A stretch of 64,000 nucleotides of DNA from Massilia sp. Root335 (GTDB lineage Bacteria; Pseudomonadota; Gammaproteobacteria; Burkholderiales; Burkholderiaceae_D). Below are positions 20,031 through 28,510 of this stretch, in pieces. Both the position numbers and the translations under genes were made by a program. The first letter of the stretch is position 1. Each line of letters starts with the position of its first letter. Under the pieces are notes generated by a model. It saw only the letters and a list, made by a program, of their open reading frames with translations, did no database searches and was not told where the DNA came from. Location of the stretch: the NCBI RefSeq assembly GCF_001425685.1, contig NZ_LMCY01000062.1, forward strand, positions 72,367 to 136,366, read 5' to 3'.

Positions 20031-20579
20031 ATGGCGAGGACGACGACGGCCAGGACGGCCGCGAAGACCGCGGTGAAGTCCGCCGTGAAGGCTGCAGTAA
20101 AAACCGCCGTGAAGCCGGCCGCGAAGAAGGCCGCAGTCGCGAAAACGGCCGCCGCGAAGACGGGGCCGGCAAAGACGCCCGTGAAAACGGCCGCGGCGAA
20201 AACGAAAACGAAGGCGGCGCCGGCGAAGACGACGCGCGCGAAGGCAGCCGATCCGGCCACGGTGGCCCGGCAGGCCGCACGCGCCATCGCCGTGCCCGCG
20301 CCCGCGAACGGCGCGCGCACGAAGCGTGCACCCGCGGCGGCAGCGGCGACGCCGGCCGCGCGCCCGCGCCTCGTGCGCGACAGCTTCACGATGCCCGAGC
20401 AGGAATACGCCGTGCTCGGCGCCGTCAAGCAGGCCTGCCTCAAGGCCGGCCTCGACGTCAAGAAGAGCGAACTGCTGCGCATCGGCGTGGCGCTGCTCGG
20501 CCGGCTCGACATGGCGGCCGTGCGCGCCGTGCTCGCCAGCCTGCCGCAGCTCAAGACCGGACGCCCGCCGGGCGAGTGA
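20031..20579 (+). CDS. Histone H1-like Ala/Lys-rich protein with C-terminal folded domain
   Basis: 182 residues; GGAGGT lies 4 nt before ATG. Residues about 1-80 are almost only Ala, Lys, Thr, Pro and Val in AAKTAVK-like repeats, the composition of bacterial histone H1-like nucleoid proteins. The C-terminal part (RDSFTMPEQEYAVL through KKSELLRIGVALL) looks like a small helical domain found in betaproteobacterial proteins of this type, with a ribbon-helix-helix flavour. It probably binds DNA or compacts the nucleoid. AT-rich sequence with TATATAT (19993-19999) just upstream is a likely promoter. Confidence 0.75.
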   Translation: MARTTTARTAAKTAVKSAVKAAVKTAVKPAAKKAAVAKTAAAKTGPAKTPVKTAAAKTKTKAAPAKTTRAKAADPATVARQAARAIAVPAPANGARTKRAPAAAAATPAARPRLVRDSFTMPEQEYAVLGAVKQACLKAGLDVKKSELLRIGVALLGRLDMAAVRAVLASLPQLKTGRPPGE

Positions 20580-20608
20580 CCCGCCCGTGGCGGGGCGCCG
20601 CGCGGCGC

Positions 20609-20920
20609 TCAGTGATGGGTCGGCGGCGGCGTCTCGGTGCGGGCTTCGGCCGTCAATTCCTTCAGCTCGCGGATCGGGATATTCGACTTCTCGTGCATCC
20701 GCAGCAGGATCGTCGCCCCGACGTTCAGCTTGCGGTGCCGGATCTTGCTGATGATGGGCGGCTGGACCTCCAGGACGCGGCACAGTTCCGCGTCGTTCTT
20801 CAGCTGCATTCGTTGGATCAAGGTGTCGAGTAATTTGTTCGGAACAAAACTCGACGGCTCCATGGCCCGGGCGCGATGCATCGCCTCGAGCAACTCTTGT
20901 TTTTTCTGCCGTACGCTCAT
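20609..20920 (-). CDS. Small XRE-like helix-turn-helix protein (103 aa)
   Basis: The central segment DAELCRVLEVQPPIISKIRHRKL is a helix-turn-helix in the style of Cro/CI/XRE proteins, where the second helix (PPIISKIRHRK) would read DNA. A following helix (LLRMHEKSNIPIREL) is also typical. No second domain. It converges on the histone-like gene with 29 nt between stops. Target unknown. Confidence 0.75.
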   Translation of the reverse strand: MSVRQKKQELLEAMHRARAMEPSSFVPNKLLDTLIQRMQLKNDAELCRVLEVQPPIISKIRHRKLNVGATILLRMHEKSNIPIRELKELTAEARTETPPPTHH

Positions 20921-21142
20921 GAACTCCTCCGCATGGGAAATTGTTCAAGACAGATCGACTGTTTTGGAGAGTTGCGGTTCCGCTCGGCTCTTGCCCCGTC
21001 CGAATGGAATCCAGCCCGACCGTTTCGTTTTGCTGACTTATGCCTGGTGGGTTTGTTGGAATGCTACTACGGAGTTGACAAATCCGACGCACTGTTCATG
21101 ACTAAAACGCTATAACACGCATCTTTCTTGCGGGAACTTACG

Positions 21143-21784
21143 TTATTTCAAGCCGGAACGCGTCAGAACGAAGGTGCGGTCGGCCATGGCGGCCGCCGCG
21201 TGTGAATGGGTGACCATGATCGCGCCCGCGCCGCTGGCCTTGATCTCGGCGCGCAGCAGGCGCAGGATGCCGTCGGCCGTTTCGGGGTCGAGGTTGCCGG
21301 TCGGCTCGTCCGCCAGCAGCAGTGCGGGGCGGTGCACGAGGGCGCGCGCGATGGCCACCCGCTGCAGCTCGCCGCCCGACAACTGGCGCGGGAAGTCGGC
21401 GCCGCGCCCGGCCAGGCCGACCGCGTCCAGCATCTGCATGGCGCGCGCCGGGTCCGGACTGCCGTTCAACAGCAGCGGCAGCGCGACGTTCTGTGCGAGC
21501 GTCAGGTGCGGCAGCACGTGGAAGGCCTGGAAAATGAACCCCATGCGCGTGCGCCGCAGCCGCGTGGCGGCGTCGTCGTCCAGCGCGGTCATGGGCGTGC
21601 CGTCGACGCGGACCTCGCCGCCGTCCGGCGTGTCGAGCCCGGCGATCAGGTTCAGCAGCGTGGACTTGCCCACCCCCGATTCGCCCATGATCGCGACGAA
21701 CTCGCCCGGTTCGAAGCGGTGCGAGAGGGCCGCCAGCACGGTGCGGCCGCCATAGGATTTGCTGAGGTTGACGAGTTCGAGCAT
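21143..21784 (-). CDS. ABC transporter ATPase, LolD/MacB-like, without adjacent permease
   Basis: 213 residues from ATG 21784 (MLELVNLSKSYGG). Walker A GESGVGKST, signature LSGGE, Walker B LLLADEPTGNLD and the switch His in MVTHS are all present. The LADEPTGNLD form is typical of the LolD/MacB/FtsE branch that powers membrane-protein or lipoprotein extraction. The usual partner permease (LolC/E- or FtsX-like) is not adjacent on either side. It is divergent from egtD, sharing about 160 bp of intergenic DNA. Confidence 0.88.
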   Translation of the reverse strand: MLELVNLSKSYGGRTVLAALSHRFEPGEFVAIMGESGVGKSTLLNLIAGLDTPDGGEVRVDGTPMTALDDDAATRLRRTRMGFIFQAFHVLPHLTLAQNVALPLLLNGSPDPARAMQMLDAVGLAGRGADFPRQLSGGELQRVAIARALVHRPALLLADEPTGNLDPETADGILRLLRAEIKASGAGAIMVTHSHAAAAMADRTFVLTRSGLK

Positions 21785-21944
21785 GGATCGCCGTGTTGGC
21801 AAAACCGCTACTCTAGCACGCGCGGGCGGCGGCCCGTTCAGTCGTCACGCATGCGCGTGCGGAATCCCGGAATCGCGTATCATGGCCGGAACGGCAACAT
21901 TCCAGCCGGCCGCGCGGTGCGGCCGCACCACCGAGGACGCCCCG

Positions 21945-22910
21945 ATGCTGAACGCCACATCGCCCGCAGTGCCCGCAGCAAACGATGGATTGCATGTACC
22001 CGCCGAACTGGACGAGAGCTTGCGCGCCCGCCAGGCCTGGATCTCGCCCAAATTCCTGTACGATCCGCTCGGCTCGAAACTGTTCGAGGCGATCTGCGAA
22101 CTGCCCGAGTACTATCCCACGCGGACGGAAGCCGGCATCTTCGACCTGCACGGCGCCGAGATCGCGCGCACGGTCGGCACGGGCGCCACCCTGATCGACC
22201 TCGGCGCCGGCAATTGCGCCAAGGCCGCGGGCCTGTTTCCGCTGCTGCAGCCGCGGCAGTACGTCCCCGTCGACATCTCCGCTGAATTCCTGCACGACGC
22301 CGTGGAGCGCCTGCACCAGCGCTTCCGCCACATCGAGATGCGGCCGCTCGGCATGGATTTCTCCGCCAGCCTGGAACTGCCCGACGTCGTGCGCGAGGAA
22401 CGCCGCCTGTTCTTCTATCCCGGTTCGTCGATCGGCAATTTCACGCCGGAGGAGGCCCACGATTTCCTGCAGCGCGTGCACGCGCAGTGCGGGCGCGACG
22501 GCGGCCTGCTGATCGGCGTCGACCTCGCCAAGGACCACGCCGTGCTGGACGCCGCCTACGACGACGCGCTGGGCGTGACGGCCGCGTTCAACCTCAACGT
22601 GCTGCGCCACGTGAACCGCCTGCTGGACGCCGACTTCGACATCCGCCAGTGGCGCCACCGCGGCTTCTACAACCCGGCCCAGGGCCGCGTCGAGATGCAC
22701 CTGGAAGCGCGCAGCGCGCAGCAGGTGACGTGGCGCGGCGGCAGCCGCCGGTTCGCGGCGGGCGAGTCGATCCACACCGAGAACAGCTACAAATACCGCC
22801 AGAGCGACGCCGTCGGCATGCTCGGCCAGGCCGGCTTCGCGGCCACGCGCGTCTGGACCGACCCGCGCCAGTGGTTCGCCGTGATCTACGCGCGCGCCCT
22901 GCCGCACTGA
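21945..22910 (+). CDS. egtD: L-histidine N-alpha-methyltransferase
   Basis: 321 residues from ATG 21945 (GAGG upstream), the normal size of EgtD; a longer in-frame extension from 21759 is not supported. Family features: SPKFLYDPLGSKLFEAICEL, PEYYPTRTE, the SAM-binding LIDLGAGNCAKA, and FYPGSSIGNF. EgtD trimethylates histidine with three SAM to give hercynine, the first step of ergothioneine synthesis in the cytoplasm. It is first in an operon with egtB 11 nt downstream. Its product is also the acceptor needed by the selenoneine synthase encoded 8 kb away. Confidence 0.95.
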   Translation: MLNATSPAVPAANDGLHVPAELDESLRARQAWISPKFLYDPLGSKLFEAICELPEYYPTRTEAGIFDLHGAEIARTVGTGATLIDLGAGNCAKAAGLFPLLQPRQYVPVDISAEFLHDAVERLHQRFRHIEMRPLGMDFSASLELPDVVREERRLFFYPGSSIGNFTPEEAHDFLQRVHAQCGRDGGLLIGVDLAKDHAVLDAAYDDALGVTAAFNLNVLRHVNRLLDADFDIRQWRHRGFYNPAQGRVEMHLEARSAQQVTWRGGSRRFAAGESIHTENSYKYRQSDAVGMLGQAGFAATRVWTDPRQWFAVIYARALPH

Positions 22911-22920
22911 AGGAGCGGAC

Positions 22921-24144
22921 ATGGGTGCCTCCGAACACGACCTGTCCACCACGTTCGCCCATGTGCGGCAACGCTCGCTGCACCTGGCCGAACCGCTGAC
23001 GCCCGAGGACTGCTGTGCGCAATCGATGCCGGACGCCAGCCCCGTCAAATGGCACCTCGCGCACACGACGTGGTTCTTCGAGACCTTCATCCTGGAGCCG
23101 CGCGAACCCGGATTCCGCGCGCACGACCCGGCCTTCCGCGTGCTGTTCAATTCGTACTACAACGGCGTCGGCGCGAAGCACCCGCGGGCGCAGCGCGGCC
23201 TGCTGACGCGGCCGGCGCTGGCCGAGGTGCTGGCCTACCGCAGCGCCGTCGACGCGCGCATGCAGCGCCTGCTGGCGTCCGCGCGCGGCGACGGCGCGCT
23301 CGCGGCGCTGGTGGAACTGGGCCTGCAGCACGAGCAGCAGCACCAGGAACTGATCCTCACGGACGTCAAGCACCTGCTGTCGACGAACCCCTTGTACCCG
23401 CCCTATGTCGATTCGCCGCTGCCCGCATCCGGCCCCGTCGAGCCGCTGGCCTGGATCGACTTCGACGGCGGCCTGGCCGAGATCGGCCACGCCGGACCGG
23501 GCTTCGCCTTCGACAACGAAAGCCCGCGCCACCGCCAGTACCTGGCGCCGTTCGCGCTGGCGTCGCGCCTCGTGACGAACGGCGAATACCTCGAATTCGT
23601 CGAGGCGGGCGGCTACCGCGATCCGTCGCTGTGGCTGTCGGACGGCTGGGACCAGGTCGCGAACGGGACGATCGCCGCGCCGCTGTACTGGTTGAACGAC
23701 GACGGGCGCCCGCGCGAATTCACGCTGCACGGCCTGCAACCGCTGGACCCGGCGCGGCCCGTCACGCACGTGTCGCTGTACGAGGCCGACGCGTACGCGC
23801 GCTGGCGCGGCGCGCGCCTGCCCACCGAAGCGGAATGGGAATTCGCGGCGCGCGACGCGGCGCTGACCTGCGGCGACCTGCATCCGCGCGCGGCCGGCAG
23901 TCCGGGCCTCGCGCAGATGTTCGGCGAATGCTGGCAGTGGACGGCCAGCAGCTACGCGCCGTATCCCGGCTTCACCCCGGCCGCGGGCGCGATCGGCGAG
24001 TACAACGGCAAGTTCATGGTGAACCAGTACGTGCTGCGCGGCGCGTCGTGCGCGACGCCGCACGGCCATGCGCGCGCCAGCTACCGCAATTTCTTCCCGG
24101 CCGGCGCGCGCTGGCAGTTCAGCGGCATCAGGCTCGCGCGATGA
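22921..24144 (+). CDS. egtB: Ergothioneine biosynthesis protein EgtB (iron-dependent sulfoxide synthase)
   Basis: 407 residues. An N-terminal DinB-like domain carries the three-histidine iron site: H48 in WHLAHTTWFFE, and H137 and H141 in LQHEQQHQEL. A C-terminal formylglycine-enzyme-like (FGE/sulfatase-modifying) domain follows, with RLPTEAEWEFAA, CWQWTASSY and RGASCATPHGHARASYRNFF. EgtB uses O2 to join a sulfur donor (gamma-glutamylcysteine or cysteine) to hercynine. The proximity to egtD makes the assignment firm. Its stop overlaps the start of the next gene (ATGA). Confidence 0.94.
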   Translation: MGASEHDLSTTFAHVRQRSLHLAEPLTPEDCCAQSMPDASPVKWHLAHTTWFFETFILEPREPGFRAHDPAFRVLFNSYYNGVGAKHPRAQRGLLTRPALAEVLAYRSAVDARMQRLLASARGDGALAALVELGLQHEQQHQELILTDVKHLLSTNPLYPPYVDSPLPASGPVEPLAWIDFDGGLAEIGHAGPGFAFDNESPRHRQYLAPFALASRLVTNGEYLEFVEAGGYRDPSLWLSDGWDQVANGTIAAPLYWLNDDGRPREFTLHGLQPLDPARPVTHVSLYEADAYARWRGARLPTEAEWEFAARDAALTCGDLHPRAAGSPGLAQMFGECWQWTASSYAPYPGFTPAAGAIGEYNGKFMVNQYVLRGASCATPHGHARASYRNFFPAGARWQFSGIRLAR

Positions 24145-25070
24145 AGCCCGCGCACGGTCTGCGCCTGCGCGTGCTGAACCGGCGCGCCAATGCGTGGATC
24201 GTCGCGCATCCGCTCGATTTCGTCCTGCAGTGCATGCGCGCATTCCGCGCCAACCAGGGCCTGCTGCTGGCGGGCGCCGTCGCCTATTACGCGCTGCTGT
24301 CGATCGTGCCGTTCCTGATGCTGGTGGTCGTCGTGCTGTCGCACTTCATCGACCAGGTCGACCTGCTGCTCACCCTGCGCCGCTACCTCGAATTGATCGT
24401 GCCCGGGCAATCCGGCCCGATGGTGGAAGAGGTCGCGCACTTCCTCGACACGCGCGACCTGATCACGTGGGTGCTCGGCTTCACGATGCTGTTCTTCAGC
24501 TCCCTCGCGTTCACCGTGCTGGAAAACGCGATGAGCGTGATCTTCGTGCACCGCGTGGCCGTGCGCCGCCGCCACTTCCTCGTGTCGGCCGTGCTCCCGT
24601 ACTGCTACATCCTCGCCCTCGGCTTCGGCGTGATGATCGTGACGCTCGTCGCCGGGACCCTGCAGGTGATCGGCTCGGAGAGCGTGGAACTGTTCGGCCA
24701 CACGTGGTCGCTGCACGGCGTGTCGGGCGCGCTGCTGTACCTGCTCGGGCTCGCGGGCGAGATCCTCGTGCTCACGTCGATCTACCTCGTGATGCCGGTG
24801 GGGCGGCTGTCGCTGTCGCATGCGCTGGTCGGCGGCGTGACGGCGGCGCTGCTGTGGGAAATCGCGCGCCACGTGCTCGTGTGGTACTTCACCACGCTGT
24901 CCAAGGTGAACGTCGTGTACGGCTCGATGAGCACCGCGATCGTCGTCATGTTCAGCCTCGAGATCGCGGCCAGCCTGCTGCTGTTCGGCGCCCAGGTGAT
25001 CGCCGAGTACGAGCGCGTCGGGCAGAAGGGGCAGGGCGCCGCGCCGCAGCCGTTGCGCACGGCGCCGTAA
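24141..25070 (+). CDS. YihY/UPF0761 family inner-membrane protein
   Basis: 309 residues starting at the ATGA overlap with egtB. Six hydrophobic helices are apparent, with the family pattern LLLAGAVAYYALLSIVPFLMLVVV near the N-terminus and VNVVYGSMSTAIVVMFSLEI near the C-terminus. YihY proteins, once misnamed RNase BN, are inner-membrane proteins of unclear function. Four-base overlaps on both sides place it in one transcription unit with egtD-egtB and the following glycosyltransferase. Confidence 0.88.
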   Translation: MKPAHGLRLRVLNRRANAWIVAHPLDFVLQCMRAFRANQGLLLAGAVAYYALLSIVPFLMLVVVVLSHFIDQVDLLLTLRRYLELIVPGQSGPMVEEVAHFLDTRDLITWVLGFTMLFFSSLAFTVLENAMSVIFVHRVAVRRRHFLVSAVLPYCYILALGFGVMIVTLVAGTLQVIGSESVELFGHTWSLHGVSGALLYLLGLAGEILVLTSIYLVMPVGRLSLSHALVGGVTAALLWEIARHVLVWYFTTLSKVNVVYGSMSTAIVVMFSLEIAASLLLFGAQVIAEYERVGQKGQGAAPQPLRTAP

Positions 25071-26263
25071 TGGCCAATATCGTATTCTGCTGGGAGCTCG
25101 GCGCCGCCCTGGGCCACGCCGGCCGCCTGAAAGCCCTCGCGCAGCCGCTGCGCGCGCGCGGGCACGCGATCGCCTTCGTGCTGCGCGACCTCGTGCACAC
25201 GCGCCGCCTGCTGGCCGACGTCGACGTTCCGGTCTACCAGGCGCCCCTGTGGCTGCACCGCGTGGACGGCCTGCCCCCCGGCGAGGCCAGCCTGGCCGAC
25301 CTGCTGCTCGCGTGCGGCTGGCTCGATGCGGACGCGATGGCCGGCCTCGTCGACGGCTGGCGCCATCTGCTGCGCGCGCTCGGCGCCCACCTCGTCGTGG
25401 GCGACTACGCGCCGGCCGCGCTGCTGGCCGCGCGGAGCCTGGGCATCCCGTGCGCCGCCGTCGGTCCCGGTTTCCAGATTCCGCCGGCCGACCGCCCGCT
25501 GCCGCCGCTGCGCGACTGGGAAGCGGTGCCGCAGGCACGCATGGCGGCCACCGAGGCGCGCCTGCTGGCCACGGCCAACGCCGTGCTCGCGCGCCACGGC
25601 GCCGCGCCCTACGCCTGCGCGGCCGACCTGCTGCGCGGCGACCTGCCCCTGCTGTGCACGTGGCCCGAACTCGATCCGTGGGGACGCGGCGAGAGCGACG
25701 CGCGCTGGTTCGGTCCGACGATCGCCGGCCCCGGCACGCATCCGCCGGCGTGGCCGGACGGCGCGGGGCCGCGCGTGTTCGCCTACCTGCGCGGCCCGCA
25801 TCCGGAACATGGCGCGATGCTGGCCGCGCTGGCGCGCGCGGGCTGCCGCACGCTGTGCTACCTGCCCGAGGTCGCGGCCGGCGTCGCGCCGCCGTTCACG
25901 CATCCGCTCGTGGCGTGGGCCGGCACACCGGTGGCGCTGGGCGCCGCGTTGCCCGCATCCGCGTTCGCGATCTGCCACGCGGGGGAGTCGACCGTGTCGC
26001 AGGCATTGCTGGCGGGCGTGCCCGTCTTGACGCTGCCGCGGACGGCCGAAGCGTTCCTGACGGCGCGCCGTGCACGCCAACTGGGCGTCGGCATCAACAT
26101 CAACGAGATGGCGCGGCCGCTCGACTGGGACGGCATCGTGCGCCGCATGCTGGACGACGAGGATCAGCGCGTCGCGGCGCGCGCGTTCGCGCTGCGCCAC
26201 GCCGGCTTTGACGCGGACCGCCAGGCGGAGGCGGTCGCCGAAGTGCTGGAAGGGCTGCTGTAA
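25070..26263 (+). CDS. GT-B fold glycosyltransferase-like protein (MGT/UGT style)
   Basis: 397 residues; the ATG overlaps the previous stop by one base (TAATG). The N-terminus IVFCWELGAALGHAGRL is the glycine/His-containing acceptor loop of family 1 glycosyltransferases. The C-terminal half has AFICHAGESTVSQALLAGVP, which corresponds to the nucleotide-sugar binding H-x-G-x-x-T/S-x-x-x-A-L-x-x-G-V-P motif. Substrate unknown. It is the last gene of the egtD operon, so it may act on a related small molecule, but this is only contextual. Confidence 0.75.
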   Translation: MANIVFCWELGAALGHAGRLKALAQPLRARGHAIAFVLRDLVHTRRLLADVDVPVYQAPLWLHRVDGLPPGEASLADLLLACGWLDADAMAGLVDGWRHLLRALGAHLVVGDYAPAALLAARSLGIPCAAVGPGFQIPPADRPLPPLRDWEAVPQARMAATEARLLATANAVLARHGAAPYACAADLLRGDLPLLCTWPELDPWGRGESDARWFGPTIAGPGTHPPAWPDGAGPRVFAYLRGPHPEHGAMLAALARAGCRTLCYLPEVAAGVAPPFTHPLVAWAGTPVALGAALPASAFAICHAGESTVSQALLAGVPVLTLPRTAEAFLTARRARQLGVGININEMARPLDWDGIVRRMLDDEDQRVAARAFALRHAGFDADRQAEAVAEVLEGLL

Positions 26264-26267
26264 AAAC

Positions 26268-26289
26268 GGGTGGGCACGGGGTGCCCACC
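26268..26289. repeat. REP-like palindrome, family A
   Basis: A near-perfect palindrome (arm GGTGGGCAC) sits between the convergent stops of the glycosyltransferase and leuA. It could also act as a bidirectional transcription barrier, but no T-run follows. Confidence 0.75.
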
Positions 26290-26312
26290 AAACGGCAAGA
26301 ACGGCGCGGTAA

Positions 26313-28001
26313 TCAGGCCGCGCGCTGTTCGCCCTGTTCCGCGCTGAGCGCCAGCTGGCGGTTCACGGCGGACAGCACGGCCTTGAACGACGCGGTGACG
26401 ATATTGCTGTCGATGGCGGCGCCGAACAGGGTCGGGCCGTTCGCGAGGCGCAGCTCGACGTAGCAGGCGGCGCGCGCGTCGGCGCCGGAGCCGATCGAGT
26501 GCTCGTGGTAGTCCATCAGGCGGATGTCCAGGCCGAGCGCGTTGACGAAGGCGTCGATCGGACCGTTGCCGCTGCCCTGGTGCGGTTCCGTCACGCGGTT
26601 GTGCTGCACGGTCGTGTCGATCTGCACGCGCTCCTCGCCCTCGCTGTTCTCGACCAGGCGGTGCGAGACGTAGCGGTAGGCGGCGTTGTCCTGGTTGAAG
26701 TACTCGCGGTCGAACAGCGCGTGGATGTCGGCGGCGGCCACTTCGCGGCCGGTGGCGTCGGCATGCTTCTGCACGACGCGCGAGAACTCGATCTGCAGGC
26801 GGCGCGGCAATTCGAGGCCGTATTCCTGTTCGAGCAGGTAGGCCATGCCGCCCTTGCCGGACTGGCTGTTCACGCGGATCACGGCATCGTAGCTGCGGCC
26901 CAGGTCGGCCGGGTCGATCGGCAGATACGGCACTTCCCAGATGGCGTCGGCCTGCTGCTTGGCGAAGCCCTTCTTGATCGCGTCCTGGTGCGAACCGGAG
27001 AATGCGGTGAACACGAGGTCGCCGACGTACGGGTGGCGCGGGTGCACGGGGATCTGGTTGCATTCCTCGACCAGCTGGCGGACGCTGTCGATGTCCGAGA
27101 AGTCCAGGCCCGGGTGCACGCCCTGCGTGTAGAGGTTCAATGCCAGGGTGACCAGGTCGACGTTGCCGGTGCGCTCGCCGTTGCCGAACAGGCAGCCTTC
27201 GACGCGGTCGGCGCCGGCCATCACGGCCAGTTCGGCGGCGGCGACGGCCGTGCCGCGGTCATTGTGCGGGTGCACGCTGATCACGAGGTGCTCGCGCTGG
27301 TTCAGGTTACGGCACATCCACTCGATCTGGTCGGCGTAGACGTTCGGCGTCGCCGCTTCCACGGTCGACGGCAGGTTGACGATCACCTTGTTGTCGGCGC
27401 TCGGCTGCCACACGTCGACGACGGCGTCGACGATGCGCTTGGAGAAATCGAGTTCCGTCGTCGAGAACGATTCCGGCGAATACTCGAGGCCCCATTTCGT
27501 GTCCGGATGCTGCGCGACCAGTTCCTTGACCAGCTTCGTGCCGTTCACGGCGATCTGCAGGATCTCGTCCTGGTTCATGCCGAACACGACGCGGCGGAAC
27601 ACGGGCGCGACGGAATTGTAGACGTGGACGATGGCCTGCTTCGCGCCGACGCACGATTCGACGGTGCGGCGGATCAGCTCATCGCGGGCCTGCGTCAGGA
27701 CGATGATGGTGACGTCGTCCGGAATGCGCTTTTCCTCGACCAGCATGCGCACGAAGTCGAAGTCGGTCTGCGACGCGGACGGGAAACCCACCTCGATTTC
27801 CTTCACGCCGATCTGCACGAGCTTTTCGAAGAAGCGCAGTTTCTTTTCCGGGCTCATCGGCTCGATCAGCGCCTGGTTGCCGTCGCGCAGGTCGGTGCTC
27901 ATCCAGACCGGCGGCTTGTCGATGATGCGGTTCGGCCATTGGCGGTTGTCCAACGGGACGGCGGGGAAGGGGCGGTATTTGGCGGCGGGATTGGTCAACA
28001 T
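26313..28001 (-). CDS. leuA: 2-isopropylmalate synthase
   Basis: 562 residues from ATG 28001 (AGGAG 8 nt upstream), the length of the longer LeuA type. The N-terminal TIM barrel has STDLRDGNQAL with the metal Asp, GFPSASQTDFDF, and the metal-binding HPHNDRGTAVAAAEL; the C-terminal regulatory domain (LeuA_dimer) follows. It condenses acetyl-CoA with 2-oxoisovalerate in the first committed step of leucine synthesis. Two short ORFs upstream, one very rich in leucine codons, suggest control by ribosome-mediated attenuation. Confidence 0.95.
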   Translation of the reverse strand: MLTNPAAKYRPFPAVPLDNRQWPNRIIDKPPVWMSTDLRDGNQALIEPMSPEKKLRFFEKLVQIGVKEIEVGFPSASQTDFDFVRMLVEEKRIPDDVTIIVLTQARDELIRRTVESCVGAKQAIVHVYNSVAPVFRRVVFGMNQDEILQIAVNGTKLVKELVAQHPDTKWGLEYSPESFSTTELDFSKRIVDAVVDVWQPSADNKVIVNLPSTVEAATPNVYADQIEWMCRNLNQREHLVISVHPHNDRGTAVAAAELAVMAGADRVEGCLFGNGERTGNVDLVTLALNLYTQGVHPGLDFSDIDSVRQLVEECNQIPVHPRHPYVGDLVFTAFSGSHQDAIKKGFAKQQADAIWEVPYLPIDPADLGRSYDAVIRVNSQSGKGGMAYLLEQEYGLELPRRLQIEFSRVVQKHADATGREVAAADIHALFDREYFNQDNAAYRYVSHRLVENSEGEERVQIDTTVQHNRVTEPHQGSGNGPIDAFVNALGLDIRLMDYHEHSIGSGADARAACYVELRLANGPTLFGAAIDSNIVTASFKAVLSAVNRQLALSAEQGEQRAA

Positions 28002-28018
28002 GGCGGTGGCTCCTGATT

Positions 28019-28204
28019 TCAAATGCTGGTGAATGTGTCGTTTCTATCGTTGTGGCGGGAGGCTGCCGGACGGGCCACGGGACGCTGGGCCCGGCAACCG
28101 ATCGGTAGTTTCAGCAGCGAAGGAAACAGCACACGCGCGCCGGCAGACGACAGGAAGGCTCCGGCGAAAAGGGCAGACAGCGTGAATGGGATAGTGGCAA
28201 ACAT
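28019..28204 (-). CDS. Short upstream ORF of leuA (61 codons), possible second leader
   Basis: It has a good ribosome-binding site (AAGGAAAG 8 nt before ATG) and ends 17 nt before the leuA start. The first 26 residues (MFATIPFTLSALFAGAF...) resemble the leader peptide further upstream in the pattern MF-x-x-x-P-x-x-x-S-x-x-x-AGA. The second half is Arg/Pro-rich and does not look like a folded protein. It may be a translated regulatory ORF or a diverged copy of the leader; it is probably not a functional protein. Confidence 0.4.
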   Translation of the reverse strand: MFATIPFTLSALFAGAFLSSAGARVLFPSLLKLPIGCRAQRPVARPAASRHNDRNDTFTSI

Positions 28205-28264
28205 CGGTACAACTTTCCTTGGGCTACGAATCCGGCAAGCTTGGCCGGGCGGGACAACGGCGAT

Positions 28265-28345
28265 TTACGCGCGTAGTAGCAGGGCTGCCAGCGTTAGCGC
28301 GCCGGCAAGCGATAGGGAAGTCGACAGAGGCAGAGGGGAGAACAT
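28265..28345 (-). CDS. leuA leader peptide (attenuator, 26 aa)
   Basis: A 26-codon ORF whose product contains nine leucines, ending ALLLRA. Four of the nine are the codon CTA, which is very rare in a genome this GC-rich, and two of those are adjacent (codons 23-24) just before the stop. E. coli leuL uses the same rare-CUA device to sense charged tRNA-Leu. It lies 263 nt upstream of leuA on the same strand, behind a TTGACA promoter element. A clear terminator/antiterminator pair with a T-run was not found. Control might therefore act on Rho access or leuA translation. Confidence 0.65.
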   Translation of the reverse strand: MFSPLPLSTSLSLAGALTLAALLLRA

Positions 28346-28351
28346 TTCTCC

Positions 28352-28381
28352 ACTCTAAGTGAATTTTGTTTGGCGTGTCAA
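28352..28381 (-). promoter_or_regulatory. Putative promoter of the leuA leader transcript
   Basis: Perfect -35 TTGACA at 28376-28381 (minus strand), then 18 nt, then TAGAGT (28352-28357) as a 4/6 match to -10. A start about 6 nt beyond would put the first nucleotide at or next to the ATG of the leader peptide, so the leader may be leaderless or nearly so. Confidence 0.5.
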
Positions 28382-28510
28382 GCGTTTCCTGTGTTGTCGT
28401 TTGGCTACCACGGTTGCGCCCGTTTTGCGACAAGCGGTTTTTGCGAACAATCAATTGCTCTAGGACAGTCGAGTGGCACAGTACGCCCTTCTTGTCGCCA
28501 CGGAGGCCCT

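Noticed and set aside
28001..28264. Classical terminator/antiterminator pair of the leuA attenuator
   Set aside because: GC-rich inverted segments exist (for example CCGGC...GCCGG near 28228-28244) but none is followed by a T-run, so no terminator is claimed.
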